Shown here: piece after piece, positions 45,767 to 53,730 of the stretch | Numbering within the stretch: the stretch's first letter is position 1 | Layout of the letters: every line of letters begins with the position of its first letter | Assembly: GCA_035938875.1 (NCBI GenBank) | Contig: DASZGL010000003.1 | Coordinates: 1-64,000, forward strand | DNA: 64,000 nucleotides | Reading direction: 5' to 3' | Origin: DASZGL01 sp035938875 | GTDB taxonomy: Bacteria; Chloroflexota; Dormibacteria; Aeolococcales; Aeolococcaceae | Position numbers and translations under genes: made by a program | The notes under the pieces: model-generated | Told to the model about the DNA's origin: nothing | Seen by the model: only the letters and a program-made list of their open reading frames with translations | The model's database searches: none

Positions 45767-46954
45767 GTGACCGACTCGGCTAGGAAACGCTTCGCCATCG
45801 ACGTCTCCGACGAGGACGTCGAAGACCTGCGAAGGCGGCTGGCGCAGGTGCGCTGGCCCGACGAGGCCCCCGGACCAACGCCGTGGGCACAGGGCAGCGA
45901 CCTCGCCTACATGAAGGAGCTGATCGCCTACTGGCGTGACGCGTACGACTGGCGCGCCCAGGAGAGGGCGCTCAACGCCATGTCGCAGTACACCGCGCGC
46001 GCCGGAGGAATCGACGTGCACTTCGTCCACGAAGTGGGCGAGGGGCCCGACCCGATTCCCCTGCTGCTCACGCATGGCTGGCCGGGATCCTTCTATGAGT
46101 TCTCCAAGGTGATCCCGCTGCTCAGCGACCCAGGGCGCCATGGGGGCGATCCCGGTGACGCCTTCACCGTTGTGGCGCCGTCACTCCCGGGGTACGCCTT
46201 CTCCTTCAGTTCCGGGCAGCGCCGCCTGGACATCAGCGACATGGCGGCAGCATTCGTCGAGCTCATGGCCAACGTGCTCGGCCATCCACGCTTCATCGCC
46301 GCCGGCAGCGACTGGGGTGCTCGGTTGACGGCGCGTCTCGCCTGTCACCACGCGGACCATGTCATCGGCGCCTACCTGACGACGCTGCCCATCCGCCGCG
46401 ACACCAAGCTGCCGCCCAACCCGACCGCCGAGCAGCAACGCTACGCCGAGCGGGTCGAGGCGTGGCAGCGAGAGGAGAGGGGATACACCGAGATCCAGGG
46501 GACCAAGCCGCAGACGCTCGCGTACGCGCTCACCGACTCCCCGGTGGGCCTCGCCGCGTGGATCGTCGAGAAGTTCCGCAGCTGGAGCGACTGCGGCGGC
46601 GACGTCGAGCGACGCTTCACCAAGGACGAGCTGCTCACCGCGGTCTCGATCTACTGGTTCACCGGCGCCATCGGCTCGTCATTCTCGCTGTACTGGGGTC
46701 GTCTGCACGGCATGTGGGACCTGTCGCAGCACCTCGACAACGGCGCTCGCATCGAGGTTCCCACGGGGTTCGTCGACTTCCCCGGGGAGATCATCAGAAC
46801 GCCGCGCGCAATCGTCGAATCCGCAGTGAACCTGCAGCACTGGACCACCATGCCGCGCGGTGGGCACTTCGCTGCGTTCGAGGAACCGGAGCTGTTTGTC
46901 GACGACCTCCGGGCCTTCGCCCGAAGGTTCCGCGGTCACGCAGCCGGTGCGTGA
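45767..46954 (+). CDS. Epoxide hydrolase-like alpha/beta hydrolase with N-terminal EHN domain
   Basis: Microsomal-type epoxide hydrolase family, 395 aa. Residues 1-110 are the EHN domain (DVEDLRRRLAQVRWPDE). HGWPGSFYEF is the oxyanion HGWP motif, GSDWGARLTA has the nucleophile Asp, and the C-terminal RGGHFAAFEEPE gives the His. These features support true epoxide hydrolase chemistry rather than an esterase. The substrate is unknown. It starts at a GTG 63 bases after dodecin, and its end overlaps the convergent DUF885 gene by 19 bases. Confidence 0.87.
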   Translation: MTDSARKRFAIDVSDEDVEDLRRRLAQVRWPDEAPGPTPWAQGSDLAYMKELIAYWRDAYDWRAQERALNAMSQYTARAGGIDVHFVHEVGEGPDPIPLLLTHGWPGSFYEFSKVIPLLSDPGRHGGDPGDAFTVVAPSLPGYAFSFSSGQRRLDISDMAAAFVELMANVLGHPRFIAAGSDWGARLTARLACHHADHVIGAYLTTLPIRRDTKLPPNPTAEQQRYAERVEAWQREERGYTEIQGTKPQTLAYALTDSPVGLAAWIVEKFRSWSDCGGDVERRFTKDELLTAVSIYWFTGAIGSSFSLYWGRLHGMWDLSQHLDNGARIEVPTGFVDFPGEIIRTPRAIVESAVNLQHWTTMPRGGHFAAFEEPELFVDDLRAFARRFRGHAAGA

Positions 46955-48558
46955 ACGTATTCCCTGACCACCTCGAGGGGCGGGTATCCGGACCCCAGCA
47001 AGCGGTCGTGGAAGCGGCGCAGGTCAAACCCCGGCGACGCCGACAGCTGCTCACGCCAGCGGAGGATCTCGAGCTTCCCGTAGCTGTAGACGAGGTACAT
47101 CGGGTCGTATGTGGCGCGCAGAGCCTCGCGCTCTGCGGGCAGGCGCGGCAGGTGTGCGTGATCCACGAACAGCTGCGTCGCCTCCTCCAGCGACATCCCC
47201 TCGGCGTGCATGCCCACGGTGGCGCGGAATCTGCAGATGCGGAGCAGGGCGTCCTGCACCACGGCGAGCTCGAGCAGCGGTTTGCCCTCGGCGAGGCCGC
47301 GCTCGACGGCGAGCTGTTCGGCGTAATGCGCCCAGCCCTCGCCGAAGCCGCTGAACCAGAAGGCGCGCCTCACCACGCTGCGCTGACGTTCACCGCACAC
47401 CGCGTGCACGAAATGACCCGGGTAGACCTCGTGCACCGAAATGTTCTCCAGCGATGCGAAGTTGAGGTGTCGCAGCCACTGCTCGATCTGCTCATCGGTC
47501 CATCCCGGCTGGACGGGGGTGACGTAGTAGAAGTGCGGCAGCCCGGGGGGCCCGAGCGGACCAGGGCTGTCTTGCGCCGCGGTCACCCAGCTCATGAACG
47601 CCGGTGACGGGCGCACCACGCATCGCGCGTCCGCGTCGATGCTGACCACGCCGCTGTCGATCCAGAACTGCCGGAGCCGCGACAGCATTTCGCTGGCGGT
47701 GCTGATCAGCGCGTCGGCGGCGGGATGTTGCGACTCCATCCGCTCGAATGCCCCGGGGACGTCTCCGCCCAGCTCGCCTGCCACCTCGCCGGCCCACGCG
47801 GTTAGTCGTACCAGCTCGGCGTCGGCCTTTAGTCGCAGCGCCGGCGCCGTCTCGCGAACGCCCTCCTGGGCTTCGAGCATGGCGCAGAGCCGCTCGGCGC
47901 CGAGCACGAAGTCGTCGCGCCCGTGCAGCTCCTCGACCCTCGCGGCGAAACGCTCGCACGCCGTGGCGGCGGTCTCGATCGCGGCGTCCAGCCGTGCCCG
48001 AAGCGCCGGGTCATCGAGCGCGCCGAGCTCGTCGCGGACATCGTCGCGATAGAACGATGCGTGGCCGCGCGCCTCGTCGAGGGCGATCTGTCGCGGTCCC
48101 ATGGGGATCTCGTCGTCGAGCATGCGGGCTCCGGCGTCGAGGTGATCGGGCAGCTGCTCGAGGTGCGCGCAGAGCTTCTCACTGCGCTCGGCGACCGGCG
48201 CGTAGGGACGCTGAACATACGTCGACACGTCGGCGGCGGCCAGGGGGAAGCGCGGGTCGGTCCAGGGATCGCGCAGCTCGCCGAGCCGGAAACGCTCCGA
48301 TCTCGCCAGCAGCCGGCAGGTGGCGAGGTCTGCTGCCGCCTCATCGCCGAGCGCACCGTCCCGTCCGACTCCGTCGAGCGCGGCGAGCAGTGAGTCCAGC
48401 TCGCTCAGACGTCGCCGAACCGCCGACTCGCCGGCGTCCCCGAGGACGCCGTCGTACTCGTGCGCGCCCGCGAAGCGGGCCGAGTGGGGATTGGCCGCGA
48501 AGGTCTCTCGGACGCACCGCGCGGCCAGCTCGTCGACTCTGGTGGCAGCGTCAGGCAT
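46936..48558 (-). CDS. DUF885 family protein (putative metallopeptidase)
   Basis: Protein of the DUF885 family, 540 aa, often annotated as a zinc peptidase-like protein. The motif HEVYPGHFVH (about residue 375-385) has the HExxPGH arrangement typical of the family, and FGEGWAHYAEQL follows it, with a Glu-His pair that could complete a metal site. There is no signal peptide, so it is probably cytoplasmic. The substrate is unknown. The ATG at 48558 has TACACT 11 bases upstream. It is divergent from the FAD-binding gene. Confidence 0.8.
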   Translation of the reverse strand: MPDAATRVDELAARCVRETFAANPHSARFAGAHEYDGVLGDAGESAVRRRLSELDSLLAALDGVGRDGALGDEAAADLATCRLLARSERFRLGELRDPWTDPRFPLAAADVSTYVQRPYAPVAERSEKLCAHLEQLPDHLDAGARMLDDEIPMGPRQIALDEARGHASFYRDDVRDELGALDDPALRARLDAAIETAATACERFAARVEELHGRDDFVLGAERLCAMLEAQEGVRETAPALRLKADAELVRLTAWAGEVAGELGGDVPGAFERMESQHPAADALISTASEMLSRLRQFWIDSGVVSIDADARCVVRPSPAFMSWVTAAQDSPGPLGPPGLPHFYYVTPVQPGWTDEQIEQWLRHLNFASLENISVHEVYPGHFVHAVCGERQRSVVRRAFWFSGFGEGWAHYAEQLAVERGLAEGKPLLELAVVQDALLRICRFRATVGMHAEGMSLEEATQLFVDHAHLPRLPAEREALRATYDPMYLVYSYGKLEILRWREQLSASPGFDLRRFHDRLLGSGYPPLEVVREYVHAPAA

Positions 48559-48569
48559 GGCGACGCCGC

Positions 48570-48575
48570 AGTGTA
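48570..48575 (-). promoter_or_regulatory. -10 element of the DUF885 gene
   Basis: TACACT on the minus strand, with predicted transcription start about 5 bases before the ATG at 48558. It is back to back with the element at 48607. Confidence 0.45.
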
Positions 48576-48606
48576 GGCAAGGGGTGGTGTCGCCGGCCCG
48601 ACTGGG

Positions 48607-48612
48607 TAGACT
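48607..48612 (+). promoter_or_regulatory. -10 element of the FAD-binding protein gene (leaderless)
   Basis: TAGACT followed by 8 bases and the GTG at 48621. Confidence 0.55.
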
Positions 48613-48620
48613 GCCGCCCC

Positions 48621-49265
48621 GTGGACGCGAGCTTGAAGTCGCGGCTCGTCGAAGCGCTCGGCAGCGACGCGGTCGACGGCGGCGCCGATCGCGTCCGGCC
48701 GGCGTCGGCAGCCGAGGTAGCCCTTGTCTGCCGCGTCTGCGCCGACACCGCCACGCCGCTGTCGGTGAGCAGCAGGGTCGAGGGCACGCCCCCCGCCGGT
48801 GGCATCGCCGTCCTGCTCGACCGCCTCGACACGGTCGACCTGCGTAGCGGGGGCTTGACGCTCACCGCCGGCGCCGGCGCGACCATCGAGGCCGTCACCG
48901 CGGCCGTGTCCGCCGCCGGGTTGATCACGGCGGCTCCGCTGACCGCCGGCGCCGCCTCCAGGGTTGGTGGCGCCGTGGCCGGCGCGGCGATCCCTCGCCG
49001 CGCCCTCTGCGGGATCGAGGCTGTCCTGCCGACGGGGGACATGGTGCGGGCTGGAGGGGCAGTGCTCAAGGATGTTGCCGGATACGACCTGGTGGCCATC
49101 CTCCTGGGCAGCCGAGGACGGCTGGGGCTCATCACCTCGGCGACGTTTCGCCTGCTGCCCGCGCGGGTCCCGGAGACCACCGACGGTCCAACTTCGGCGG
49201 CCACGGGCGAGCTCAGCGAGGCGATCCGCTCGGCCTTCGACCCAGCGGGGCTGTTGCGCTCCTGA
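48621..49265 (+). CDS. Short GlcE-like FAD-binding oxidase protein
   Basis: FAD-binding domain of the PCMH type, as in glycolate oxidase subunit GlcE, 214 aa against about 350 in GlcE. AEVALVCRVCADTATPLSV, the Gly/Ala-rich LTAGAGATIEAV, AASRVGGAVAGA and VLKDVAGYDLVAILLGSRGRLGLIT form the FAD fold. The C-terminal substrate-cap half is missing and the protein jumps to SAFDPAGLLRS, which resembles the normal GlcE end. It could be a compact electron-transfer subunit or a shortened relic. No GlcD or GlcF gene is adjacent. Confidence 0.72.
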   Translation: MDASLKSRLVEALGSDAVDGGADRVRPASAAEVALVCRVCADTATPLSVSSRVEGTPPAGGIAVLLDRLDTVDLRSGGLTLTAGAGATIEAVTAAVSAAGLITAAPLTAGAASRVGGAVAGAAIPRRALCGIEAVLPTGDMVRAGGAVLKDVAGYDLVAILLGSRGRLGLITSATFRLLPARVPETTDGPTSAATGELSEAIRSAFDPAGLLRS

Positions 49266-49327
49266 AGCACTCAGCTCCAGCGCCGCCACGGCCGCAGCGC
49301 GCGTCGCGAGAGAATGCCCGGCGTCCC

Positions 49328-50740
49328 ATGACCAGCCTCGCGATTCGCGGTCGCGCCCGTCGATTCTGGCGCGGCTACACGCGGATGCGCACGGCGATCA
49401 TGTTCCTCATCGCCGTGGCGCTGATCGTCGTCATCGGCTCCTTTGTTCCCCAGCAGGACACGTCGGCGCAGACCAAGGTCGACGCCTTTCTTCTCGACCA
49501 TCAGAACCTCAACGGTCTTGCCTCGCACCTGGGGCTGCCGCTCACCCAGGTGTTCGTCTCACCGCTCTTCCTCGGCCTTCTCGCCAGCCTGTACATCGCC
49601 CTCGGCGCCTGCGTGCTGCGCCGCGCTCGAGCCCTGGTGAGCCGATCGCTGCACGGCTACCCGCGCACTCCGCAGTACTGGGGCGAGTGGGGTTCGTGGC
49701 TGTTCCATGCGTCGTTCTTCCTGCTGCTCGTCGCCGTCCTCTACGGCAAGGCGACGGGGTTCGAGGGCCTCGTGGCCATCACCGAGGGACAGCGCATCAC
49801 CGAGGCCAAGGGGAGCTACGACGAGCTGCGCGAGGGAGTGCTCACCAGCGGCCACGCCGGCTACCAGGTCCAGCTCAACAGCTTCAAGGCGACGTATGCA
49901 GCCACCGGCGCGCCCAGCGACTTCGTCAGCAACGTCACGGTGTTCGACAACGGCAAGCCGGTCGAGACCAAGGACATCCGCGTCAACGACTTCCTCGGCT
50001 ACAAGGACGTCGACTTCTATCAGCAGGACTACGGCTGGGCGCCTCACCTGGTGGTGCGCAACCCGCAGGGCCAGGTGGTCTTCGACAGCCCGGTGCAGCT
50101 CTTTGGCGAGGACAAGAGCCAGGAGTCGGGTGTCGTCAAGGTGCCGGACTTCGGCTACAACATCGGCTCAGCACGGGAGCAGCTCGGCGCCAACCTCGTC
50201 ATGTATCCCGACGCCCGCAGCGTCACCAAGCTCAATCCCGACGGATCGGTGTCGTCGGAGCCGCAGGCTGGCCCTGGAGGCCAGGAGGCGCGCAACCCGG
50301 TATTGCTGGTCAACCTCTTCGTCGGCGACCTCGGGCTCAACGCCGGTGCAGCGCAGAACGTCAACACCCTCGACACGGCGAAGATGCAGCCCTACTTCGC
50401 CGACGGGCGCGCTCTGCCACTGGGTTTGGGTCAGCAGGTGCAATTACCCCTGGTCGGCACGGATTGCAGCGATGCGGTGAAGGCGGGTTGCTTCACCCTG
50501 CAGTTCAGTGAGCTAAAACAGTATTCGCTGTTTCACGTCAAGAAGGACAACGGGGTGCCCTTCATCTACATCTCCTTCGGACTGATCATGACCGGGCTGT
50601 TGACCAAGCTCTACATGCGGCCACTGCTCGAGGCCCGTGCCCGGCGGCGGCGCACCGCGACCGAGCCTGACTATGCGTGGCTGGCGTCGATCGCCGGCGA
50701 GTCCGCCGAGGAGAGGTCAGCCTCCATCGGCGGCCGGTAG
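49328..50740 (+). CDS. ResB-like cytochrome c biogenesis protein
   Basis: Membrane protein of the System II (Ccs) cytochrome c maturation family, 470 aa. A hydrophobic helix MRTAIMFLIAVALIVVIGSF starts at about residue 20, two further helices lie before residue 150, a long extracytoplasmic domain of about 270 residues follows, and the last helix is near 420 (YISFGLIMTGLL). This matches ResB/Ccs1. The usual partner ResC/CcsA is not in the window. The ATG 62 bases after the FAD gene has no clear ribosome-binding site. The 3' end overlaps the convergent phosphatase gene by 70 bases. Confidence 0.8.
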   Translation: MTSLAIRGRARRFWRGYTRMRTAIMFLIAVALIVVIGSFVPQQDTSAQTKVDAFLLDHQNLNGLASHLGLPLTQVFVSPLFLGLLASLYIALGACVLRRARALVSRSLHGYPRTPQYWGEWGSWLFHASFFLLLVAVLYGKATGFEGLVAITEGQRITEAKGSYDELREGVLTSGHAGYQVQLNSFKATYAATGAPSDFVSNVTVFDNGKPVETKDIRVNDFLGYKDVDFYQQDYGWAPHLVVRNPQGQVVFDSPVQLFGEDKSQESGVVKVPDFGYNIGSAREQLGANLVMYPDARSVTKLNPDGSVSSEPQAGPGGQEARNPVLLVNLFVGDLGLNAGAAQNVNTLDTAKMQPYFADGRALPLGLGQQVQLPLVGTDCSDAVKAGCFTLQFSELKQYSLFHVKKDNGVPFIYISFGLIMTGLLTKLYMRPLLEARARRRRTATEPDYAWLASIAGESAEERSASIGGR

Positions 50741-51318
50741 GTCTTGGCGACGAGGCGATCCGCCTCGTACTCGAGCTCGAGCATGCCCCCCTTGGCGCAT
50801 TGCAGGCGGTGCAGAGCGAAAGGAGAACGGCCCTCCGCCTCGACCCAGTACGCCTGGATGGGATCCCCGTGGCTCACGCAGATGCCGCCGGCACCGGGCT
50901 GGTCGCGGAGCAGCCGGTCGATGGGCTCGCGCACCCGGGCTGCCATCTCGGGGACCGTCTCGTCGCGGCGTAGCAGTCCCGGCCGGATCATGTGCACCAG
51001 CCACAGAGGACGTCGCCAGACAACGTCACGCGGCTTGACGCCCTGCAGGTAGCGGCCGAACTGCGCCTCGACGAGCTCGGGCGTGGTGGTGACGGCAACG
51101 CCGTCGAGGTACGAGGCGATGATGTGCGCCGTCTGCTGGGCGCGCTCCAGCGGGCTGGTGTAGATCTGGCGCACCTGGGTGGCGGCGAAGAAGCGACCCA
51201 GGGCGTGCGCTTGACGGACCCCTCGGGCGCTCAGCCCGAACCCGGGGAGGTGGCCGTAGAGGACGCCGGCGGGATTCTCGACATCGCAGTGGCGGACCAG
51301 GTAGACGGGGGTTCGCAC
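50671..51318 (-). CDS. Histidine phosphatase family protein
   Basis: Phosphoglycerate-mutase-like phosphatase family, 215 aa. The N-terminal motif is VRHCDVENP: the catalytic His is kept but the usual RHG Gly is Cys. SPLERAQQTA, EAQFG and VSHGDPIQAYW (second His) complete the site. The substrate is unknown. I chose the GTG at 51318 because TAGCAT ends 7 bases upstream; the ATG at 51342 would lie upstream of that element. Its last 22 codons overlap the end of the convergent resB-like gene. Confidence 0.83.
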   Translation of the reverse strand: MRTPVYLVRHCDVENPAGVLYGHLPGFGLSARGVRQAHALGRFFAATQVRQIYTSPLERAQQTAHIIASYLDGVAVTTTPELVEAQFGRYLQGVKPRDVVWRRPLWLVHMIRPGLLRRDETVPEMAARVREPIDRLLRDQPGAGGICVSHGDPIQAYWVEAEGRSPFALHRLQCAKGGMLELEYEADRLVAKTYRPPMEADLSSADSPAIDASHA

Positions 51319-51325
51319 CCTGTCG

Positions 51326-51331
51326 ATGCTA
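51326..51331 (-). promoter_or_regulatory. -10 element of the histidine phosphatase gene (leaderless)
   Basis: TAGCAT on the minus strand followed by 7 bases and the GTG at 51318. Confidence 0.5.
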
Positions 51332-51356
51332 CGGGATGGCACGCCGCGGGCCGCTC

Positions 51357-52700
51357 CTAGCGGTCGAGGCGCACCTCGCGGCTCGTCGAATAGGCGCGCA
51401 GCGCGAAGGTCAGCGCGCGGCTCTCCTCACCGCGGCGCTGGAGCAGCGAGCCCATGTGGAAACAGGCGTCGGCGAGGCGGCGACCGATGCCCACCTCGTC
51501 GAAGGCGGCGATGGCGTCGGCCAGGTGCTGCTCGGCGCCGACCAAGTCGCCGCGTTCGACGGCCACCAGCCCGCGGAGCTGAGCGACGTCGCCCTGGGTG
51601 GTGCGGTCGTCGCAGCGCTCGGCGATGGCCGCGGCGTCGGCGGCGAGTCGCTCCGCCTGATCGAGGTCTCCGCGCTGCAGGGCGATGCCCGCCAGGCTGT
51701 GCAGGGCGTATGCCTGGGGACCGAGGGCGTCGACGCTGCGGAAGGCGCCCAGGGCGCGCTCGAAGGCGGCGACGGCCTCGTCGTGGTTCCCCTGACGAAC
51801 GAGGAGCTCGCCCATGTTGTGGTGGGTCTGGCCGACGCTGCGGCCGTTCTGGAGGACCTCGAAGATCTGAGCGCTCTTGCGCGCGTAGGTGAGCGCTTCG
51901 GCGAGGTTGCCGAGCGACTGGTGAGCGATGTTCAGCGCGTCGTAGATGCGCCCGAGCTCGCTCAGATCGGTGAGGTTTCCGCTGGCGTCGAGGGCTGCCT
52001 CGTAGTCGGAGATAGCGGCTTGCTCGTTGCCGAGCATGAACTGGCACATGCCTCGGGCGCAGAGGAAGCGCGAGCGCGTCATCGGGTCGATGGCGGCGTC
52101 GCCGACTATGCCCTGCGCCTCGCGCAGCGCGTCGAGGGCCTGGTGGTAGCGCTGGCGGCGATAGTGCGCTCGGCAGGCGATCTCGGCCACCCGCACACGT
52201 GCCTCCGCCGTGTCGGCGCCGCGCATCTCGCCGGCGGTGCGCAGCGCGGCCATGCCCTTGTCGTACTCACCATTGCGCACCAGGGCGTCGGCACGGATGA
52301 GCCCGGCATCCAGCCGGTCGAGGTCGGTGAGCGAGGCCGGCAGTGAGGCCAGGACCTTGAGCGCCCGCGCCGGCTCATCCCTGATGACTGCCGCGCGCGC
52401 CTCGGTGAGCCGGAGCTCGGCGATCTCCCTATCCACCTCGCGCGGCGTGGTGCGCAACAGGGTCTCGAGGTCGACCCCGAGGCGTTCGGCGATGTGTCCC
52501 AGATTGGCCGGAGACGGCCTGGCCAGGCCTCGCTCGATCTGGCTGAGAAAGGCTGCGCTGAAGCGCCCGTCAGCCACCTGGTTGAGGGTCATGCCGCGCT
52601 CGGCGCGCAGGTGGCGGAGCCGCTCACCGAGGGCGTGCGCATCGACATCGGCACCGCGGTCGCGAGCCGGTTCAAGGCGACGGGGTGCTTTCATGCTCAT
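51357..52700 (-). CDS. XRE-family regulator with C-terminal TPR repeats
   Basis: Helix-turn-helix transcriptional regulator, 447 aa. Residues about 20-80 form the HTH: RLRHLRAERGMTLNQVA, FSAAFLSQIERGLARPSPANLGHIAERL. The rest is about eight TPR-like helical repeats (for example DALNIAHQSLGNLAEALTYA, HHNMGELLVRQGNHDEAVAAF). In Gram-positive relatives such proteins bind peptides or act as developmental switches; the ligand here is unknown. The ATG at 52700 sits 6 bases after a -10-like TCGAAT. The stop is 14 bases before the phosphatase promoter. A candidate small RNA is divergent from it. Confidence 0.85.
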   Translation of the reverse strand: MSMKAPRRLEPARDRGADVDAHALGERLRHLRAERGMTLNQVADGRFSAAFLSQIERGLARPSPANLGHIAERLGVDLETLLRTTPREVDREIAELRLTEARAAVIRDEPARALKVLASLPASLTDLDRLDAGLIRADALVRNGEYDKGMAALRTAGEMRGADTAEARVRVAEIACRAHYRRQRYHQALDALREAQGIVGDAAIDPMTRSRFLCARGMCQFMLGNEQAAISDYEAALDASGNLTDLSELGRIYDALNIAHQSLGNLAEALTYARKSAQIFEVLQNGRSVGQTHHNMGELLVRQGNHDEAVAAFERALGAFRSVDALGPQAYALHSLAGIALQRGDLDQAERLAADAAAIAERCDDRTTQGDVAQLRGLVAVERGDLVGAEQHLADAIAAFDEVGIGRRLADACFHMGSLLQRRGEESRALTFALRAYSTSREVRLDR

Positions 52701-52706
52701 CGATGG

Positions 52707-52735
52707 ATTCGAGACACCATCAAGCAAGTTGTCAC
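52707..52735 (-). promoter_or_regulatory. Promoter of the XRE-TPR regulator gene
   Basis: GTGACA (-35, 52735-52730), a 17-base spacer, TCGAAT (-10, 52712-52707), then 6 bases to the ATG at 52700. It is one of the few places with a plausible -35 at the right spacing. Confidence 0.5.
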
Positions 52736-52757
52736 CTTTCCCTGACCCGTCCTCTGC

Positions 52758-52765
52758 TATAGGAT
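52758..52765 (+). promoter_or_regulatory. -10 region of the candidate small RNA
   Basis: TATAGGAT contains overlapping -10-like hexamers (TATAGG, TAGGAT). Predicted transcription start is about 52770-52772. No good -35 was found. Confidence 0.35.
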
Positions 52766-52771
52766 GTTCGT

Positions 52772-52860
52772 GGGCCTGTGCAGCGGCCCATGAACAACGC
52801 GTTTCTCTCCCCAGTTGCGGGGGCCGGTGCCTTTCTCAGGTGCCGGCCCCTTACTTTTTC
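52772..52860 (+). ncRNA. Candidate stand-alone small RNA
   Basis: A roughly 90-base transcript predicted between the promoter-like sequence at 52758 and the terminator at 52820-52859. It lies in a gap with no coding sequence, between a divergent regulator and a convergent DedA gene. A 5' hairpin GGGCC/GGCCC comes first. A second short hairpin (CCCC at 52809-52812 with GGGG at 52819-52822) is mutually exclusive with the terminator stem, an arrangement seen in attenuators. I do not recognise an SRP, 6S, tmRNA or RNase P signature. It could equally be an orphan leader or an unannotated short peptide gene. Confidence 0.4.
52820..52859 (+). terminator. Strong rho-independent terminator
   Basis: A 13-bp stem pairs 52820-52832 with 52838-52850 (GGGGCCGG with CCGGCCCC, then two G-U and three further pairs) around a 5-base loop, followed by TTACTTTTT. 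It has no upstream plus-strand protein gene to end. Confidence 0.75.
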
Positions 52861-52911
52861 GGGAGCCGATGCTGCAGCGGCCGTGAAGTAAAGACGAAGC
52901 CGGCGGGCGGT

Positions 52912-53616
52912 TTATTTCGCTGAGCCGCCCATCGCCTGCCGCGCGGCCGCGGCCAAGCCCAGGGCAAGACACGCCGGGCAGCACGCCTCGGTCCAAGCCT
53001 CCAGGCCGCCTCGGCGTCCGCGCCGAATCAGCCACAGCGCCAGCCCCCCGGCGATGAGCACGGCGAGGGCGGCCAGCACTGGTGTCCGTGCCCGATCGAG
53101 GGCGTCACTGGCAGCGGGCCCGAGCACCATGCCGAGGACGAGGTGCCCCTGGAGGAAGACGGTGCTGCCGAGGAGTAGCGCCGGCAGTGCCCTCCGCGCC
53201 GAGACCCCCGAGCCACCGGTGGCGACCACGGTCAGGGTGCGCAGGCCAGGAGTGCCGCGGCCGATGGCGATCGCCGGCCCGCCGCGACGCTCGATGGTGC
53301 TAGACGCCCTTTGCAGGCGCCGGGGAGTAAGCCCCACACGGCCGCCGAGGCGTCGCACCGCGGCCCGTCCGGGGCCCCGGCAGATCAGGAAGAGCGTCGT
53401 GGTCCCAAGGGCGGCCGCCAACTCCAGCGCGACGACCGCCGCCCACAGGGGAAAGTCCCCGTCGGCCACCCGGGCTCCCAGGACGAGGACGACGAGGTCG
53501 GCGGGGATGGGAAAGGGAATGCCCGCCTCGATGACGGTCAGGACGCCGAAGACCGCCGGGCCGCCGAGGACCCCGATGGCGCCACCGGCCGCTGCCACGA
53601 GAGCCTTGGCCAACAC
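52912..53616 (-). CDS. DedA/VTT-like membrane protein
   Basis: Protein of 234 aa with about four to five hydrophobic segments. GIPFPIPADLVVLVLGA and the later GRGTPGLRTLTVVATG block resemble the DedA (SNARE-associated/VTT) family, whose members scramble or transport lipid carriers in the inner membrane. The match is weaker than for typical DedA proteins. The GTG at 53616 has GGAGGT 4 bases upstream. A Cys pair (ACCPAC) lies near the C-terminus. Confidence 0.7.
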   Translation of the reverse strand: MLAKALVAAAGGAIGVLGGPAVFGVLTVIEAGIPFPIPADLVVLVLGARVADGDFPLWAAVVALELAAALGTTTLFLICRGPGRAAVRRLGGRVGLTPRRLQRASSTIERRGGPAIAIGRGTPGLRTLTVVATGGSGVSARRALPALLLGSTVFLQGHLVLGMVLGPAASDALDRARTPVLAALAVLIAGGLALWLIRRGRRGGLEAWTEACCPACLALGLAAAARQAMGGSAK

Positions 53617-53651
53617 GCTACCTCCGCGAACAGGCCCGGGGGGGTTGTTGA

Positions 53652-53710
53652 GGGCACACCCGGGTGCGTATGCTTCCTTAGCCCCGGTAGGGGTGGAAAG
53701 CCACTGGGTT
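53652..53710 (+). promoter_or_regulatory. Structured leader of the secreted protein gene, weakly riboswitch-like
   Basis: The leader holds GGGCACACC (53652-53660), a CCCC-GGTA-GGGG hairpin (53682-53693) and GTGGAAAGCCAC (53693-53704) followed by TGGG. The first and last blocks recall conserved parts of the c-di-GMP-I (GEMM) riboswitch, but the usual 3' half is not recognisable before the start codon. I treat it as a structured leader of unknown function. Confidence 0.2.
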
Positions 53711-53730
53711 CAATGTGTGAGGGAATGAGC

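Noticed and set aside
52772..52860. Candidate RNA as SRP RNA, 6S RNA or tmRNA
   Set aside because: None of the conserved core sequences of these RNAs is present and the length does not fit tmRNA or 6S.
53693..53708. GCCACTG as a B12 box of a cobalamin riboswitch
   Set aside because: Only this 7-base piece matches; the other conserved cobalamin elements are missing and the downstream gene is unrelated to B12.
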